Shown: positions 8,701 through 16,011 of the stretch, in pieces
How the letters are laid out: each line of letters opens with the position of its first letter
Position numbering within the stretch: position 1 is the first letter of the stretch
Source: RAM1 sp040376925
Lineage (GTDB): Bacteria > Pseudomonadota > Gammaproteobacteria > Burkholderiales > Burkholderiaceae_C
Direction of reading: 5' to 3'
Length of the DNA stretch: 21,325 nucleotides
NCBI GenBank assembly: GCA_040376925.1
Contig: JBEIPU010000062.1
Coordinates: 1-21,325, forward strand
Notes under the pieces: generated by a model
What the model was told of the DNA's origin: nothing
What the model saw: only the letters and a program-made list of their open reading frames with translations
Database searches by the model: none
Program-made: the position numbers and the translations under genes

Positions 8701-9598
8701 CGGCCAGCCACCAGTGCAGCGCATCGCCCGGCGGCAGCGGCTGTGTTTCGCGCACCGCGGCCTGCCACGCGGCCAGCGGCTGGCCGGCGGCCAGCAGTGA
8801 GCGCACGCCCTGGCGCAGCAGGGTGTCGCGCGCATCGCGCTGGGCTGTCTTGCGCCGCGCGGCAAAGTACAGGTCGGCGGATGTCTGGAACTGCCCTTCA
8901 GCCAGTGCCAGGCTGGCGCCGCGTGACAGGTCGGCCATGCCAGCCGACGGCATGGTGAGCAGGCGCTGCAGCAGCTGGCCCGGAATGGCGCGCGCCTGCG
9001 CCAGCGCGGCGGCCGCGCCCACGCCGGTGCCCAGCGCCGCCTGCAGCCCCTGGGCGGACTGGATGGCCGCAAACACCTGCGCCGGCGTGCTGACGCTGGC
9101 CACGCGCTGCTGCAGGCGCTTGATGAGTTCGCCCGCGGCCTGCACTGTGTCGCTGTCGCGGTCACGCGTCTGGGCCTGGCGCAGCTTCGCCTGCCACCAG
9201 TTCAGGTCCCAGGCGTCCCAGTCGGTTTGGGCCTGGGCACTGCTGCGCGAGAGCGGCTGCGCTTCGTCCAGCACCAGCCGGGCGCCCAGCAGGTCGCCGC
9301 CGGCCAGCAGCTTCTCTGCCAGCAGCAGGCGCAGGCCCATGTCGTCGGGCTCGGTGCGGATGATGTTGCGCAGGTAGGCAATGCTCAGGTCGCGGTTGCC
9401 GCGGTCGCGCCCCTTGGCGTCCAGGTCGCTGCGCAGCAGCGTCAGCAGGTCGCTTTTGGGGAACACCAGCACCAGGCCGCCCACGGCCAGGGCCACCATG
9501 CCGGCCAGCGCACCCCACGACAGGATGCGGCTGCGGCTGGCGTCACCCGGCGCAACGGAGTACGACGAGGGTCGGTCCAAGGCTTGTCGCCTCCACAT
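5780..9598 (-). CDS. pelB: PelB, TPR scaffold and outer-membrane beta-barrel Pel exporter
   Basis: Very large exporter of 1,272 residues (about 1,190 in P. aeruginosa). Near the N-terminus is one membrane helix, ILSWGALAGMVALAVGGLVL (about 25-44). A long Ala/Leu-rich TPR superhelix of roughly 800 residues follows. It recruits PelA in known systems and contains many TPR-like units such as GDMALARADYTRALTLQPDN. The last 360 residues, roughly from ARTETRVDASVVLMPQLRLT, alternate polar and hydrophobic residues in short strands and end LQYETFFDR. This matches the porin-like barrel through which Pel leaves the cell. The reading frame overlaps the end of pelA by 56 nt from the ATG at 9598. A TTG at 9580 has a much better ribosome binding site (GGAGG, 9-nt spacing) and could be the real start, giving MDRPSSYSV. 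Confidence 0.93.
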   Translation of the reverse strand: MWRRQALDRPSSYSVAPGDASRSRILSWGALAGMVALAVGGLVLVFPKSDLLTLLRSDLDAKGRDRGNRDLSIAYLRNIIRTEPDDMGLRLLLAEKLLAGGDLLGARLVLDEAQPLSRSSAQAQTDWDAWDLNWWQAKLRQAQTRDRDSDTVQAAGELIKRLQQRVASVSTPAQVFAAIQSAQGLQAALGTGVGAAAALAQARAIPGQLLQRLLTMPSAGMADLSRGASLALAEGQFQTSADLYFAARRKTAQRDARDTLLRQGVRSLLAAGQPLAAWQAAVRETQPLPPGDALHWWLAELALAAAQPREAAAHLRHVVPVKDGAAALARALPIERLQLAWDTFGAAADLSAALVVADAALMLQPQDVVWLERKAQVSEWAGLAPQALAAWLELLKRTASEKALANVFRLSPMLYDDDALLAAWLALSSQRRLSLDEARKVVEVYERLGSVDGALGFVRQLPAAQPDADAALRERWLGLEAELLERAGRPTEALAVLERMRTAGLPRDDAMRLAQIYLRLGNMPLALRALLAARLPAGGEFDGAYWDLLADLAYETGERAVALDALDRLIAQGKPQAYQAERAIRIRLDADRDDEALALAARLYPRFPVDNIVYAWLDGIAEQKSPVGLRALLAALTPAHRARLEQSAQFLERRAGLYTRLGDMALARADYTRALTLQPDNAPLRVAYWWLLVDQQDVPTLRAELTARGSAARANLAYAEVLAAGWQLLDEPRMALALMQPLARERGRDFLWLMNYADVLERTGREAPALRVRRHAWLLAQRAAAAPKDREADRQALLAQMRLAAGFAGGEQKALLWRQLGQLLAASSNPAAPDASLKRQTQELVGAWLLGEGRFDTAQRWLWEQQARRMAVPAYQQMAVAVGQEDPQELARLLDAAEPPRSQQGAGRIDPHDRLTALRLLQRREEAASQGALQAMRRAEGPNDEAQELLQQDLLATASRASVQQRSRRAGVIARTETRVDASVVLMPQLRLTVELGLGRDRSRDAQQIAATPAHDRELRVGVDTRTPWGDLKAQWLVRDALTTINGVYLQFTRRLSSRSVLQLEAAHNERSDESSAMAVAGARDRLAGSLNLRHGGRLEGQASLAASRFRTQSGAALGSSVDAALTGNWYWRRDYPDVRLQVQLRRSVVRADGQPDAPTALLVPGGAPAGVGLFLGPSATALSASLGMGLAQTDPGVYSRAWRPWGEVGFETRRTAAGQQTQGLLRLGAKGSVAGRDQMSIHVDVRPGTGGLSGGDGVRELRLQYETFFDR

Positions 9599-12404
9599 CC
9601 AGCCGGTCGCCCCGGCGCGTTGCTTTCTGGCCGGCCGCCGGCTGCAGCTCGCAGCCCGGCGCCATGAAGGTCGCGTGCAGCGGCAGGTGGCCCTCAAAGC
9701 GCAGCTGCTGCACGCCGCCCGCGCTGTCCCAGCCGGTCAGGCGCGCATTGGCGGATTCCAGGTGGAAGCGGGCCGCCCCAGCCGGCGTGCCCAGCGCACC
9801 TGCCGCACCCAGGGCGTATTGCGCCACCGGCCCCGCCGTGTGCACATAGGCCGCGCCCTCATGGCGCACATGGCCGGCAATGCGGGTGGCGGCGCTGGCC
9901 GGGGGCAGCGCCGCCGGTGCGTCCACCCGCCATTCACGCAGGTGGCGCCCGCCACGCAGCTCCAGGCCCGTGGCGGTGCGCGCCACGGTGGCGCGGCGCC
10001 AGTCCAGCGTGCGTTCGATGTATTCGCTGGTGTACAGCGGGTGCAGCTGCTGCTGGCGGATCTGCTCCTGTGCCCAGCCGTGCACCTTGTGCAGCGACGC
10101 GATGCTGGCGCGCTTGCTGGCGATGTAGGTGTGGTAATAGATATTGACCGGCTTCAGGCGCAGGGGCCGCTCGGTCATCTCAAAGGTCTCGATCACGCGC
10201 TCAAAACCGTAGAACGGGCCCGTCCAGTTGTTGGTGTAGACGTTTTCGTTCTGCATGGGCGCATAGGTCTGGAACCATTCGCCCTTCATCATGCCGATGG
10301 GCCCCACCAGCGTGAGCGTGGGCTCGGCCTTGCTGATCCAGGTGTTGCCGCTGTTCATGTTGAGCAGGCCGGCCTGGTAGGCCAGGCGCACCGGCGTTTC
10401 CAGCGGCTGGGTGTCGCCGCTCCACAGCACGACGCGCGTTTTCTTTCCACGCGGTGCCAGACCGTCGATGTAATCGCGCGCGCCGGTGATCTCGCGTTGC
10501 GCGTCATATCGGTAGCCGGGGATGGTCAGGCCCATGGCGCGGCCTTCACGCACACGGCCGAGCTCGGCATCCGCCCAGTAAAACGGGTGGCTGAAGGTGT
10601 GGCTGGCCATCTCCACATGGTCCAGCGCAAAGATGCGGCGTGCCACGCCTTCCATCTGCGGGGACAACGCCGCGTACAGGCCGCGCGCGCCCACCTCCCC
10701 TTCAATGATGGACACGGTGCTGGGCCATTTGTAGCGCTCCAGGAATTCCCTGAGCATCACCTCGGACGCCAGCGGCGTGCCCGGTACTTCGGCGCGGCTG
10801 GGAAAGCCGTCGCCGTCCACATGGATGGTGAACAGGCGCCGGCCGGTTTCGGTGGTTACGTCCGGCACGGGGATGTCGGGGCGGACCTTGAGCGCGGCGC
10901 GGAAGAACTCGATGGGGTTTACCGCCCAGCGCTCGCCGTTGTCCTGCGGCAGGTCCATCTTCCAGTAGCGGTCGGCCGCAAAGCCGCCCCAGGGCGTGAT
11001 GGCAATGACGTCGGCGTTGCCGTTCGATTCACTGCGCACGCGCAGCCACACCTCGCCCATGCCCGTGCGCAGGGCCGACGGCGTGAAGCTGGCCACATTG
11101 GGCCGCGGCTCGATCTCAAAGCCCACATGCGGCGAGCGCTTTTCCAGCGTGAGCGGCGTGCTCAGGCGCACGGTGGCGCCGATGTCCTTGCCAAACGCAT
11201 CCATGGCTGCATCGCCGGGCATCTCGCCGACCATCACGATGGGCACGCCCTGGGTGCGGGCGTTGTCCAGCAGCTTCATGAGCGCCGGTGTTTCCTGGAA
11301 GCTGCCGCGGTTGAACCAGGTCACCACACCGGCGTAGCGGCCCGCCAGCACCTGCTGCGACAGCTGGGCCAGCTCGGGTGCGTTCACATACACATAGCGC
11401 GCGTCCAGGCCCAGGTAGTTCAGCGGCATGGTGCCCACGCGGTGAATTTCGTGCGTGGCCAGCTGCGCGGCGTGGCCCGGCTCATCATGGATGGCCAGCA
11501 CCTGGCGCGGCAGCAGCTCCACCGCGCCCATGCCCATCATGTCCAGCGCCGGGTTGGTCACCCACGGCGTGAAGCCCAGCGCCTGGATGCGCTGCGCGGT
11601 CTCGCGCGCAAGCGCCCGGTCGGCCGGGGGCACGTAGTCGATGGAGATCACCGGCAGCTTGTATTCGTCCGCGCAGCGGCGCAGCTGGCCCAACAGCCAG
11701 TCGCGGTCGGCGGGGGGCACGGCGCGGTATTCCTGCTTGCCGGCGTCCCAGCCCTGGAACAGGGATTCGGCCGCGACCGCCCAGGCCAGCGTGTGCACCT
11801 GCGGCAGCACTTCAAAGCCCCGGTTGAAGATGAGTTTGGCGTCGGGGTAGGCGCGCTTGATCTCGCGCAGCAGCGACACCAGGCCGGCAATCTGGCGCTG
11901 CTGCGCTTCGGGCGTTCTGGCGGTGAGGTTGAATGAGTCGAGCGTGTCCAGGAAGAACGCGCGAAAGCCCCGGTCCCACAGCGGCTTGATGACCTGGGCC
12001 AGGTAGAAGGCGTTCCACCCCGGCGCGGCCTGGTCCACCACGATGGAGCCCCAGGCGGTGTTTTCGCCCAGCCGCCATTCGGGGCGCACCTGGGCGAAAT
12101 AGGGGCGCGTGGGGTGCACCTCGCCCACCGAGATGTAGGCGGCCACGGTGGTGCCGGGGTTGAGCCGGTGCGACCAGCCCGCAGGCGTGACGTTGCCGGG
12201 CTCCACCACGGCCACGTCAAACGCGCCCAGTGATTCCCAGGGAATATCGGTGCCGTAATAAAACGCGACGCTGGGCGGCGCGGACGCGGCACCCACACGC
12301 ACCGGCGCCGTGGCCAGCACCAGCAGCGCGGCGCCCAGCCCCAGGCGGTGCCAGAGGATTCGCAGGTACTGCAGCAGGCGTTGGGGCGTGGACATGCCGC
12401 TCAT
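9543..12404 (-). CDS. pelA: PelA, periplasmic Pel deacetylase and glycoside hydrolase
   Basis: Bifunctional periplasmic enzyme that partly de-N-acetylates Pel and can cleave it. It has 953 residues, against 948 in P. aeruginosa. A signal peptide (hydrophobic GLGAALLVLATAPV, cleavage near residue 40) is followed by a TIM-barrel hydrolase domain (about 45-290). That domain carries acidic residues in VAVVEPGN, FLDTLDSFN (D153, D156) and AAESLFQGW (E213). A Rossmann-like domain follows (about 295-500), then a polysaccharide deacetylase domain with HVDGDGF (D530, D532) and metal-binding SHTFSHPF (H602, H606). The C-terminal part is beta-rich. Deacetylase residues sit two positions from their P. 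aeruginosa equivalents. The ATG at 12404 overlaps the upstream synthetase stop as ATGA, with AGGG upstream. A longer open frame (to 12638) is only a shadow of that gene. Confidence 0.96.
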   Translation of the reverse strand: MSGMSTPQRLLQYLRILWHRLGLGAALLVLATAPVRVGAASAPPSVAFYYGTDIPWESLGAFDVAVVEPGNVTPAGWSHRLNPGTTVAAYISVGEVHPTRPYFAQVRPEWRLGENTAWGSIVVDQAAPGWNAFYLAQVIKPLWDRGFRAFFLDTLDSFNLTARTPEAQQRQIAGLVSLLREIKRAYPDAKLIFNRGFEVLPQVHTLAWAVAAESLFQGWDAGKQEYRAVPPADRDWLLGQLRRCADEYKLPVISIDYVPPADRALARETAQRIQALGFTPWVTNPALDMMGMGAVELLPRQVLAIHDEPGHAAQLATHEIHRVGTMPLNYLGLDARYVYVNAPELAQLSQQVLAGRYAGVVTWFNRGSFQETPALMKLLDNARTQGVPIVMVGEMPGDAAMDAFGKDIGATVRLSTPLTLEKRSPHVGFEIEPRPNVASFTPSALRTGMGEVWLRVRSESNGNADVIAITPWGGFAADRYWKMDLPQDNGERWAVNPIEFFRAALKVRPDIPVPDVTTETGRRLFTIHVDGDGFPSRAEVPGTPLASEVMLREFLERYKWPSTVSIIEGEVGARGLYAALSPQMEGVARRIFALDHVEMASHTFSHPFYWADAELGRVREGRAMGLTIPGYRYDAQREITGARDYIDGLAPRGKKTRVVLWSGDTQPLETPVRLAYQAGLLNMNSGNTWISKAEPTLTLVGPIGMMKGEWFQTYAPMQNENVYTNNWTGPFYGFERVIETFEMTERPLRLKPVNIYYHTYIASKRASIASLHKVHGWAQEQIRQQQLHPLYTSEYIERTLDWRRATVARTATGLELRGGRHLREWRVDAPAALPPASAATRIAGHVRHEGAAYVHTAGPVAQYALGAAGALGTPAGAARFHLESANARLTGWDSAGGVQQLRFEGHLPLHATFMAPGCELQPAAGQKATRRGDRLDVEATSLGPTLVVLRCAG

Positions 12405-13897
12405 GATGCGCCCTGGCGCTGCAACATCGGCTGCAACAGGGATTTCTGCACCTTGCCCAGCGCCGTGCGCGGCAGCGCGGCCACCGCCACATAGCGGCGC
12501 GGCAGCTTGTAGCGCGCCACGCGCTGGCCCAGCCAGCCCTGCAGCGCTTCGGCGTCCAGCGCGCGGCCGTCGCGCGGCACCACGGCGGCCACCACGGCCT
12601 CGCCCCAGCGCGCGTCGGCCATGCCCACCACGGCGCATTCGGCCACGTCGGGGTGGGCCGCCAGCGCGTTTTCGATTTCGGCGGGGTAGATGTTTTCACC
12701 GCCCGAGATGATCATGTCCTTGGCCCGGCCCACGATGCGCCAGCTGCCGTCGGCCGCCACCTGGGCCAGGTCGCCGCTGTGGAACCAGCCCTGCGCATCC
12801 ACCGCGGGCACGTCAGGCCAGTAGTGGCGAACGATGTTGGGCGCGCGCAGCAGCACCTCGCCCACGCCGCCTCGGGTATCGGCCAGCCGCGCCTGCACAC
12901 CCGGCGCGGGCCAGCCGCAGGTGCCCCCATGCGTCAGGGCATGGCGTTCGTCCAGCGCAATGGAAAACGGCCCGGTTTCGGTCGCGCCGTACACATTGCA
13001 CACCGGCAGCCCGCGCGCATGGAAGGCGTCCACCAGCGCCTGGGGCAGCGTGCTGGAGCCCGCCCAGGCCGCGCGCAGGCTGGACAGGTCGGTCGTGGGC
13101 CAGGCCGGGTGCTCCAGCAGCGCCTTCATCACGGCGGGCACCACCAGCGTGAGCGTGGGCCGGTCCTGGGCAATGCACGCAAGCAGGGCCGCAGCGTCAA
13201 ACCGCGCATGCAGCACCACGCAGGCCCCGGCGTACAGCGCGGGCAATGTCTGGATGCACAGGCCGCCCACATGGAACAGCGGCAGCGCCGTGGCCACGGT
13301 GTCGGCGGGCGTGATGCGCTGCACCCGAGCGGCGATGCCCATGTTGGCCCGCAGGTTGCCCTGCGTGTGCACCGCGCCGCGCGGCGCGCCGGTGGTGCCG
13401 GATGTGTACACCAGCAGCACCGGCAGCCCCGCTGCATCGGTCGGCGCGGCCAGCGGCCGTGCCTTCATGCCGTCGGGTGCGTCCACGCCATGCGCCGCCA
13501 GGGCGTGCCTGTGCGCCAGGTCCTGCGCGGCGCCGGCCCAGGCGCTGTCGTGGATCAGGCAGCGTGGCGTGCAGTCGGCCAGCACGGCGTCCCACTCGGG
13601 CGGCGCCAGGCGGAAGTTCAGCGGCACCAGCAGGGCGCCCACGCGGGCCAGCGCAAACAGCAGCGCGAGCTGGTCCGGGTGGTTCAGCCCCAGCCAGGCC
13701 ACGCGCTCACCGCGGCGCACGCCCTGCGCGCGCAGCCAGGCGACCCACTGCAGGCTGCGCTGGTGCAGCGCCAGGTAGCCGGCGGCCACGCCGCCATAGC
13801 GCAGCGCCGTGGCGGCGGGGCGCACGCGCGCCTGCCATGCCGGCAGGTCCGCCAGCGGCACGGACAGAGGGGGAAAGCGGGGGGACGGCAGGGCCAT
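12401..13897 (-). CDS. AMP-forming acyl-CoA synthetase / AMP-dependent ligase
   Basis: ANL-superfamily adenylating enzyme (498 residues) that activates a carboxylic acid as acyl-AMP and then normally forms an acyl-CoA thioester. Motifs occur in order: P-loop-like YTSGTTGAPRG (164-174), YGATETG (303-309), WFHSGDL with ATP-binding Asp375, hinge region GRAKDMIISGGENIYP (390-405), and catalytic Lys482 in RTALGKVQK. The protein looks cytosolic and intact. The acyl substrate cannot be read from sequence. The short form and motif spacing resemble medium/long-chain or aryl acid CoA ligases such as the MenE/FadD-like group. It is unusual as a Pel neighbour. Its stop overlaps the pelA start by 4 nt, so it is probably cotranscribed with the operon. 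A short AGGT lies just before the ATG. Confidence 0.9.
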   Translation of the reverse strand: MALPSPRFPPLSVPLADLPAWQARVRPAATALRYGGVAAGYLALHQRSLQWVAWLRAQGVRRGERVAWLGLNHPDQLALLFALARVGALLVPLNFRLAPPEWDAVLADCTPRCLIHDSAWAGAAQDLAHRHALAAHGVDAPDGMKARPLAAPTDAAGLPVLLVYTSGTTGAPRGAVHTQGNLRANMGIAARVQRITPADTVATALPLFHVGGLCIQTLPALYAGACVVLHARFDAAALLACIAQDRPTLTLVVPAVMKALLEHPAWPTTDLSSLRAAWAGSSTLPQALVDAFHARGLPVCNVYGATETGPFSIALDERHALTHGGTCGWPAPGVQARLADTRGGVGEVLLRAPNIVRHYWPDVPAVDAQGWFHSGDLAQVAADGSWRIVGRAKDMIISGGENIYPAEIENALAAHPDVAECAVVGMADARWGEAVVAAVVPRDGRALDAEALQGWLGQRVARYKLPRRYVAVAALPRTALGKVQKSLLQPMLQRQGAS

Positions 13898-13997
13898 TTA
13901 CCTAACTTTACCGTCGCTTCAACCGGGTTTGGCCGGTATTGCCCAATATCTGCACGGCACCTCCCCATTCAGCCGCACGCTTCATTACCATCGCCCC
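13898..13997. promoter_or_regulatory. Divergent intergenic region between the Pel/synthetase operon and the two-component genes
   Basis: These 100 nt must hold the promoters for both the leftward acyl-CoA synthetase-pelABCDEFG transcript and the rightward response-regulator transcript, because both start codons face away from it. It is less GC-rich than the flanking genes. I see no convincing -35/-10 pair in either direction. The sequence GTATTGCCCAAT (13936-13947) stands out. Its reverse complement, ATTGGGCAATAC, recurs exactly upstream of the DUF4399 gene (17830-17841). The inner ATTG-GG-CAAT is a short dyad that could be part of an operator. This is inference only. Confidence 0.5.
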
Positions 13998-14711
13998 ATG
14001 CAACACATTCTGATGATCGAGGACGACTCGCGGCTGGCGCAGATGGTGGGCGAATACCTGGGCCAGTCGGGCTTTGGCTTTTCGCACGCGCCCGATGCGC
14101 GCACCGGCCTGGCCCAGCTGCAGGAGGCCGCGCCGGGCAAGGTGCCCGACCTGGTCATCCTGGACCTGATGCTGCCCGACATGGACGGGCTGGAAGTGTG
14201 CCGCCGCGTGCGCGGCATGCCGGGCGACATGGCGCGTGTGCCGGTGCTGATGCTGACCGCCAAGGGCGACCCGATGGACCGCATCGTGGGGCTGGAGCTG
14301 GGCGCCGACGACTACCTGCCTAAACCGTTCGAGCCGCGCGAGCTGCTGGCGCGCATCCGCGCGGTGCTGCGCCGCCGGGGTGAGGGCGCGGTGCAGCAGC
14401 CGGCCATGATGCGCTTTGGCTCGCTGGAAATCGACCGCGACGCGCGCACCGTGACAGTGGGCGGCCAGAGCGCCGAGCTCACGTCCTACCAGTTTGACCT
14501 GCTGATCACGCTGGCCGAGCGCGCGGGCCGCGTGCTCACGCGCGACCAGATCATGGAGGCGGTGCGCGGGCGCGAGCTGGAAGCCTTCGACCGGTCCATC
14601 GACGTGCACATGGGCCGCATCCGCGCGGCCATTGAGGCCGACCCCAAGAACCCGAAACGCATCGTGACGGTCCGCGGCGTCGGCTACGTCTTCGCCAAAC
14701 AACAAGACTAG
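13998..14711 (+). CDS. OmpR/PhoB-family response regulator
   Basis: DNA-binding response regulator of 237 residues, presumed target of the histidine kinase encoded next. The receiver domain (about 1-118) has the acidic pair E8-D9-D10, phospho-acceptor Asp56 in LVILDLMLPD, Thr87 and Lys109 in LPKPFEP. The C-terminal winged-helix domain (about 135-235) ends in the typical SIDVHMGRIRAAIE and RIVTVRGVGYVF. The ATG at 13998 gives the standard MQHILMIEDD start. An upstream in-frame ATG at 13809 would run antisense through the synthetase gene and was rejected. Being divergent from the Pel operon across 100 nt, it is the best local candidate to control it. The specific system (for example RstA- or QseB-like) cannot be named from sequence alone. 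Confidence 0.94.
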   Translation: MQHILMIEDDSRLAQMVGEYLGQSGFGFSHAPDARTGLAQLQEAAPGKVPDLVILDLMLPDMDGLEVCRRVRGMPGDMARVPVLMLTAKGDPMDRIVGLELGADDYLPKPFEPRELLARIRAVLRRRGEGAVQQPAMMRFGSLEIDRDARTVTVGGQSAELTSYQFDLLITLAERAGRVLTRDQIMEAVRGRELEAFDRSIDVHMGRIRAAIEADPKNPKRIVTVRGVGYVFAKQQD

Positions 14712-14717
14712 ATATGA

Positions 14718-14807
14718 CTCCCCCCCGAAGCGCCTTCGGCGCCTCCCCCTCAAGGGGGCGCCACCAGCGGCCCGGCAGAGCCGGTTCCGCGGTGGCCCTG
14801 GGAAAGG
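14718..14807 (+). repeat. Hairpin-rich interspersed repeat, copy A
   Basis: First of three related copies in this window (others at 18890 and 19236). The order of elements is a C-run, GAAGC, a short hairpin GCGCC-TTC-GGCGC, a second hairpin CCCCC-TCAA-GGGGG, the segment GGCCCGGC..GCCGG (third hairpin), then TCCGCGGTGG and CTGGGAAAGG. It fills nearly the whole gap between the response regulator stop (14711) and the kinase start (14815). The terminal AAAGG lies 7 nt before the kinase ATG, so the repeat probably supplies that gene's Shine-Dalgarno sequence. There is no T-run, so I do not read it as a terminator. Confidence 0.85.
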
Positions 14808-14814
14808 CACGCTG

Positions 14815-16011
14815 ATGCCGGCGTTTCGTTGGAGGCCGCTGGGTGTTCCTCTTTACCTGCGCATCTGGATGGCGGTGGTGCTGGCCGTGGCCGTGCTGAC
14901 GCTGGTGTTTGGCTGGCTGTGGAGCATCAACGCCGACCCGCCGACGGCGCGCCAGATCTTCCTGCGTGACGAGGCGGGCCAGGTGGTGGGCCAGGCCAAT
15001 GCGCCGCCGGTGCGCATTCCCGGGCGGGGCATTGAATTCCAGGTGCAGATGGCCGACGGCAGGCAGATGTTCGTGCACATCCCGCCGCGCCCGCGCCGCC
15101 CCGGCGAGGCACCGCCGCCGCGCCCGTGGTTCAGCGGCCCGGCCGGGCTGCTGTGGCTCATGGGTATCGTCGCCATTGCGGTGGCCGTGGGCACCTACCC
15201 GATCGTGCGGCGGCTGACCAAGCGGCTGGAGCACCTGCGCGGCGGCGTGGAGCGCTGGGGCGAAGGCGACCTGGGCGCGCGCGTGAACGAGGACGGCAAC
15301 GACGAGATCGCCTTCCTGGCCCGGCGCTTCAACCAGGCCGCCGAACGCGTGCAGACGCTGGTGCAGACGCACAAGTCACTTCTGGCCAATGCATCGCACG
15401 AGCTGCGCTCGCCGCTGGCGCGCATCCGCATGGGGCTGGAGCTCATGGGCATGGGCACCCAGCCCAGCCCGGCGTTCCGTGAAGAGATCTCGCGCAACAT
15501 TGCCGAGCTGGACCAGCTGATCGACGAAATCCTGCTGGCCAGCCGGCTGGACGCGCGCGAGACCGACATGGGCACGGTGGAGCCGGTGGACCTGACCGGA
15601 CTGGCGGCCGAGGAATGCGCGCGCCACGGCGCCGAGCTGGATGTGGCCGCCGCCGATGCCGAGGTGATGCTCACCGGCGTGCCGCGCCTGCTGCGCCGGC
15701 TGATCCGCAACCTGCTGGAAAACGCGCGCCGCTATGGCGATGGCGAGGTGCGCGTGAGCGTGCGCCGCGAAGGCACGCAGGCCGTGCTGCGCGTGAGCGA
15801 CCGCGGCCCCGGCGTGCCGCCTGCGGAACGCGAGCGCATCTTCGAGCCGTTTTACCGGCTGCCCGGCGCGAGCGAACGGGAAGGCGGCGTGGGCCTGGGC
15901 CTGGCGCTGGTCAAATCCATCGCCCAACGGCACGGCGCCAGTGTTCGCTGCGAAGACGCACCAGGCGGCGGCGCGCAATTCACCGTGACACTGCCCTGCA
16001 ACCAAATGTAA
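14815..16011 (+). CDS. Membrane sensor histidine kinase
   Basis: Kinase of 398 residues paired with the preceding response regulator. The order is: TM helix 1 (about 14-37), a short periplasmic sensor of about 75 residues, TM helix 2 (about 110-130), HAMP linker (about 131-183), and a dimerisation/phosphoacceptor domain with His195 in ANASHELRSPLARIR. The ATPase domain has an N box with RNLLENARRYGDG, G1 in SDRGPGVP, an F box in FEPFYR, and G2 in GGVGLGLALV. All catalytic motifs are present, so it should be active. The periplasmic part is mixed polar and ends in a Pro/Arg-rich stretch (IPPRPRRPGEAPPPRP). The signal is unknown. The start follows the repeat element, with AAAGG 7 nt upstream. 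Confidence 0.93.
   Translation: MPAFRWRPLGVPLYLRIWMAVVLAVAVLTLVFGWLWSINADPPTARQIFLRDEAGQVVGQANAPPVRIPGRGIEFQVQMADGRQMFVHIPPRPRRPGEAPPPRPWFSGPAGLLWLMGIVAIAVAVGTYPIVRRLTKRLEHLRGGVERWGEGDLGARVNEDGNDEIAFLARRFNQAAERVQTLVQTHKSLLANASHELRSPLARIRMGLELMGMGTQPSPAFREEISRNIAELDQLIDEILLASRLDARETDMGTVEPVDLTGLAAEECARHGAELDVAAADAEVMLTGVPRLLRRLIRNLLENARRYGDGEVRVSVRREGTQAVLRVSDRGPGVPPAERERIFEPFYRLPGASEREGGVGLGLALVKSIAQRHGASVRCEDAPGGGAQFTVTLPCNQM

Noticed and set aside
3806..11936. Very long plus-strand open frames opposite pelA-pelD (for example 3806-5344, 6260-8800 and 9381-11936)
   Set aside because: They are the mirror of strongly GC-biased minus-strand genes. Their translations are Arg/Gln/His/Ala-rich with no domain or start signal, while the minus-strand genes have clear family motifs.
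12405..12638. N-terminal extension of pelA by 78 residues
   Set aside because: It is an Arg/Gly-rich shadow of the acyl-CoA synthetase gene. The ATG at 12404 starts a normal signal peptide and matches the known PelA length.
14718..14760. Repeat copy A as an intrinsic terminator of the response regulator gene
   Set aside because: The C5-TCAA-G5 stem is strong but has no T-run after it, and the next gene is the cognate kinase, which should be cotranscribed.
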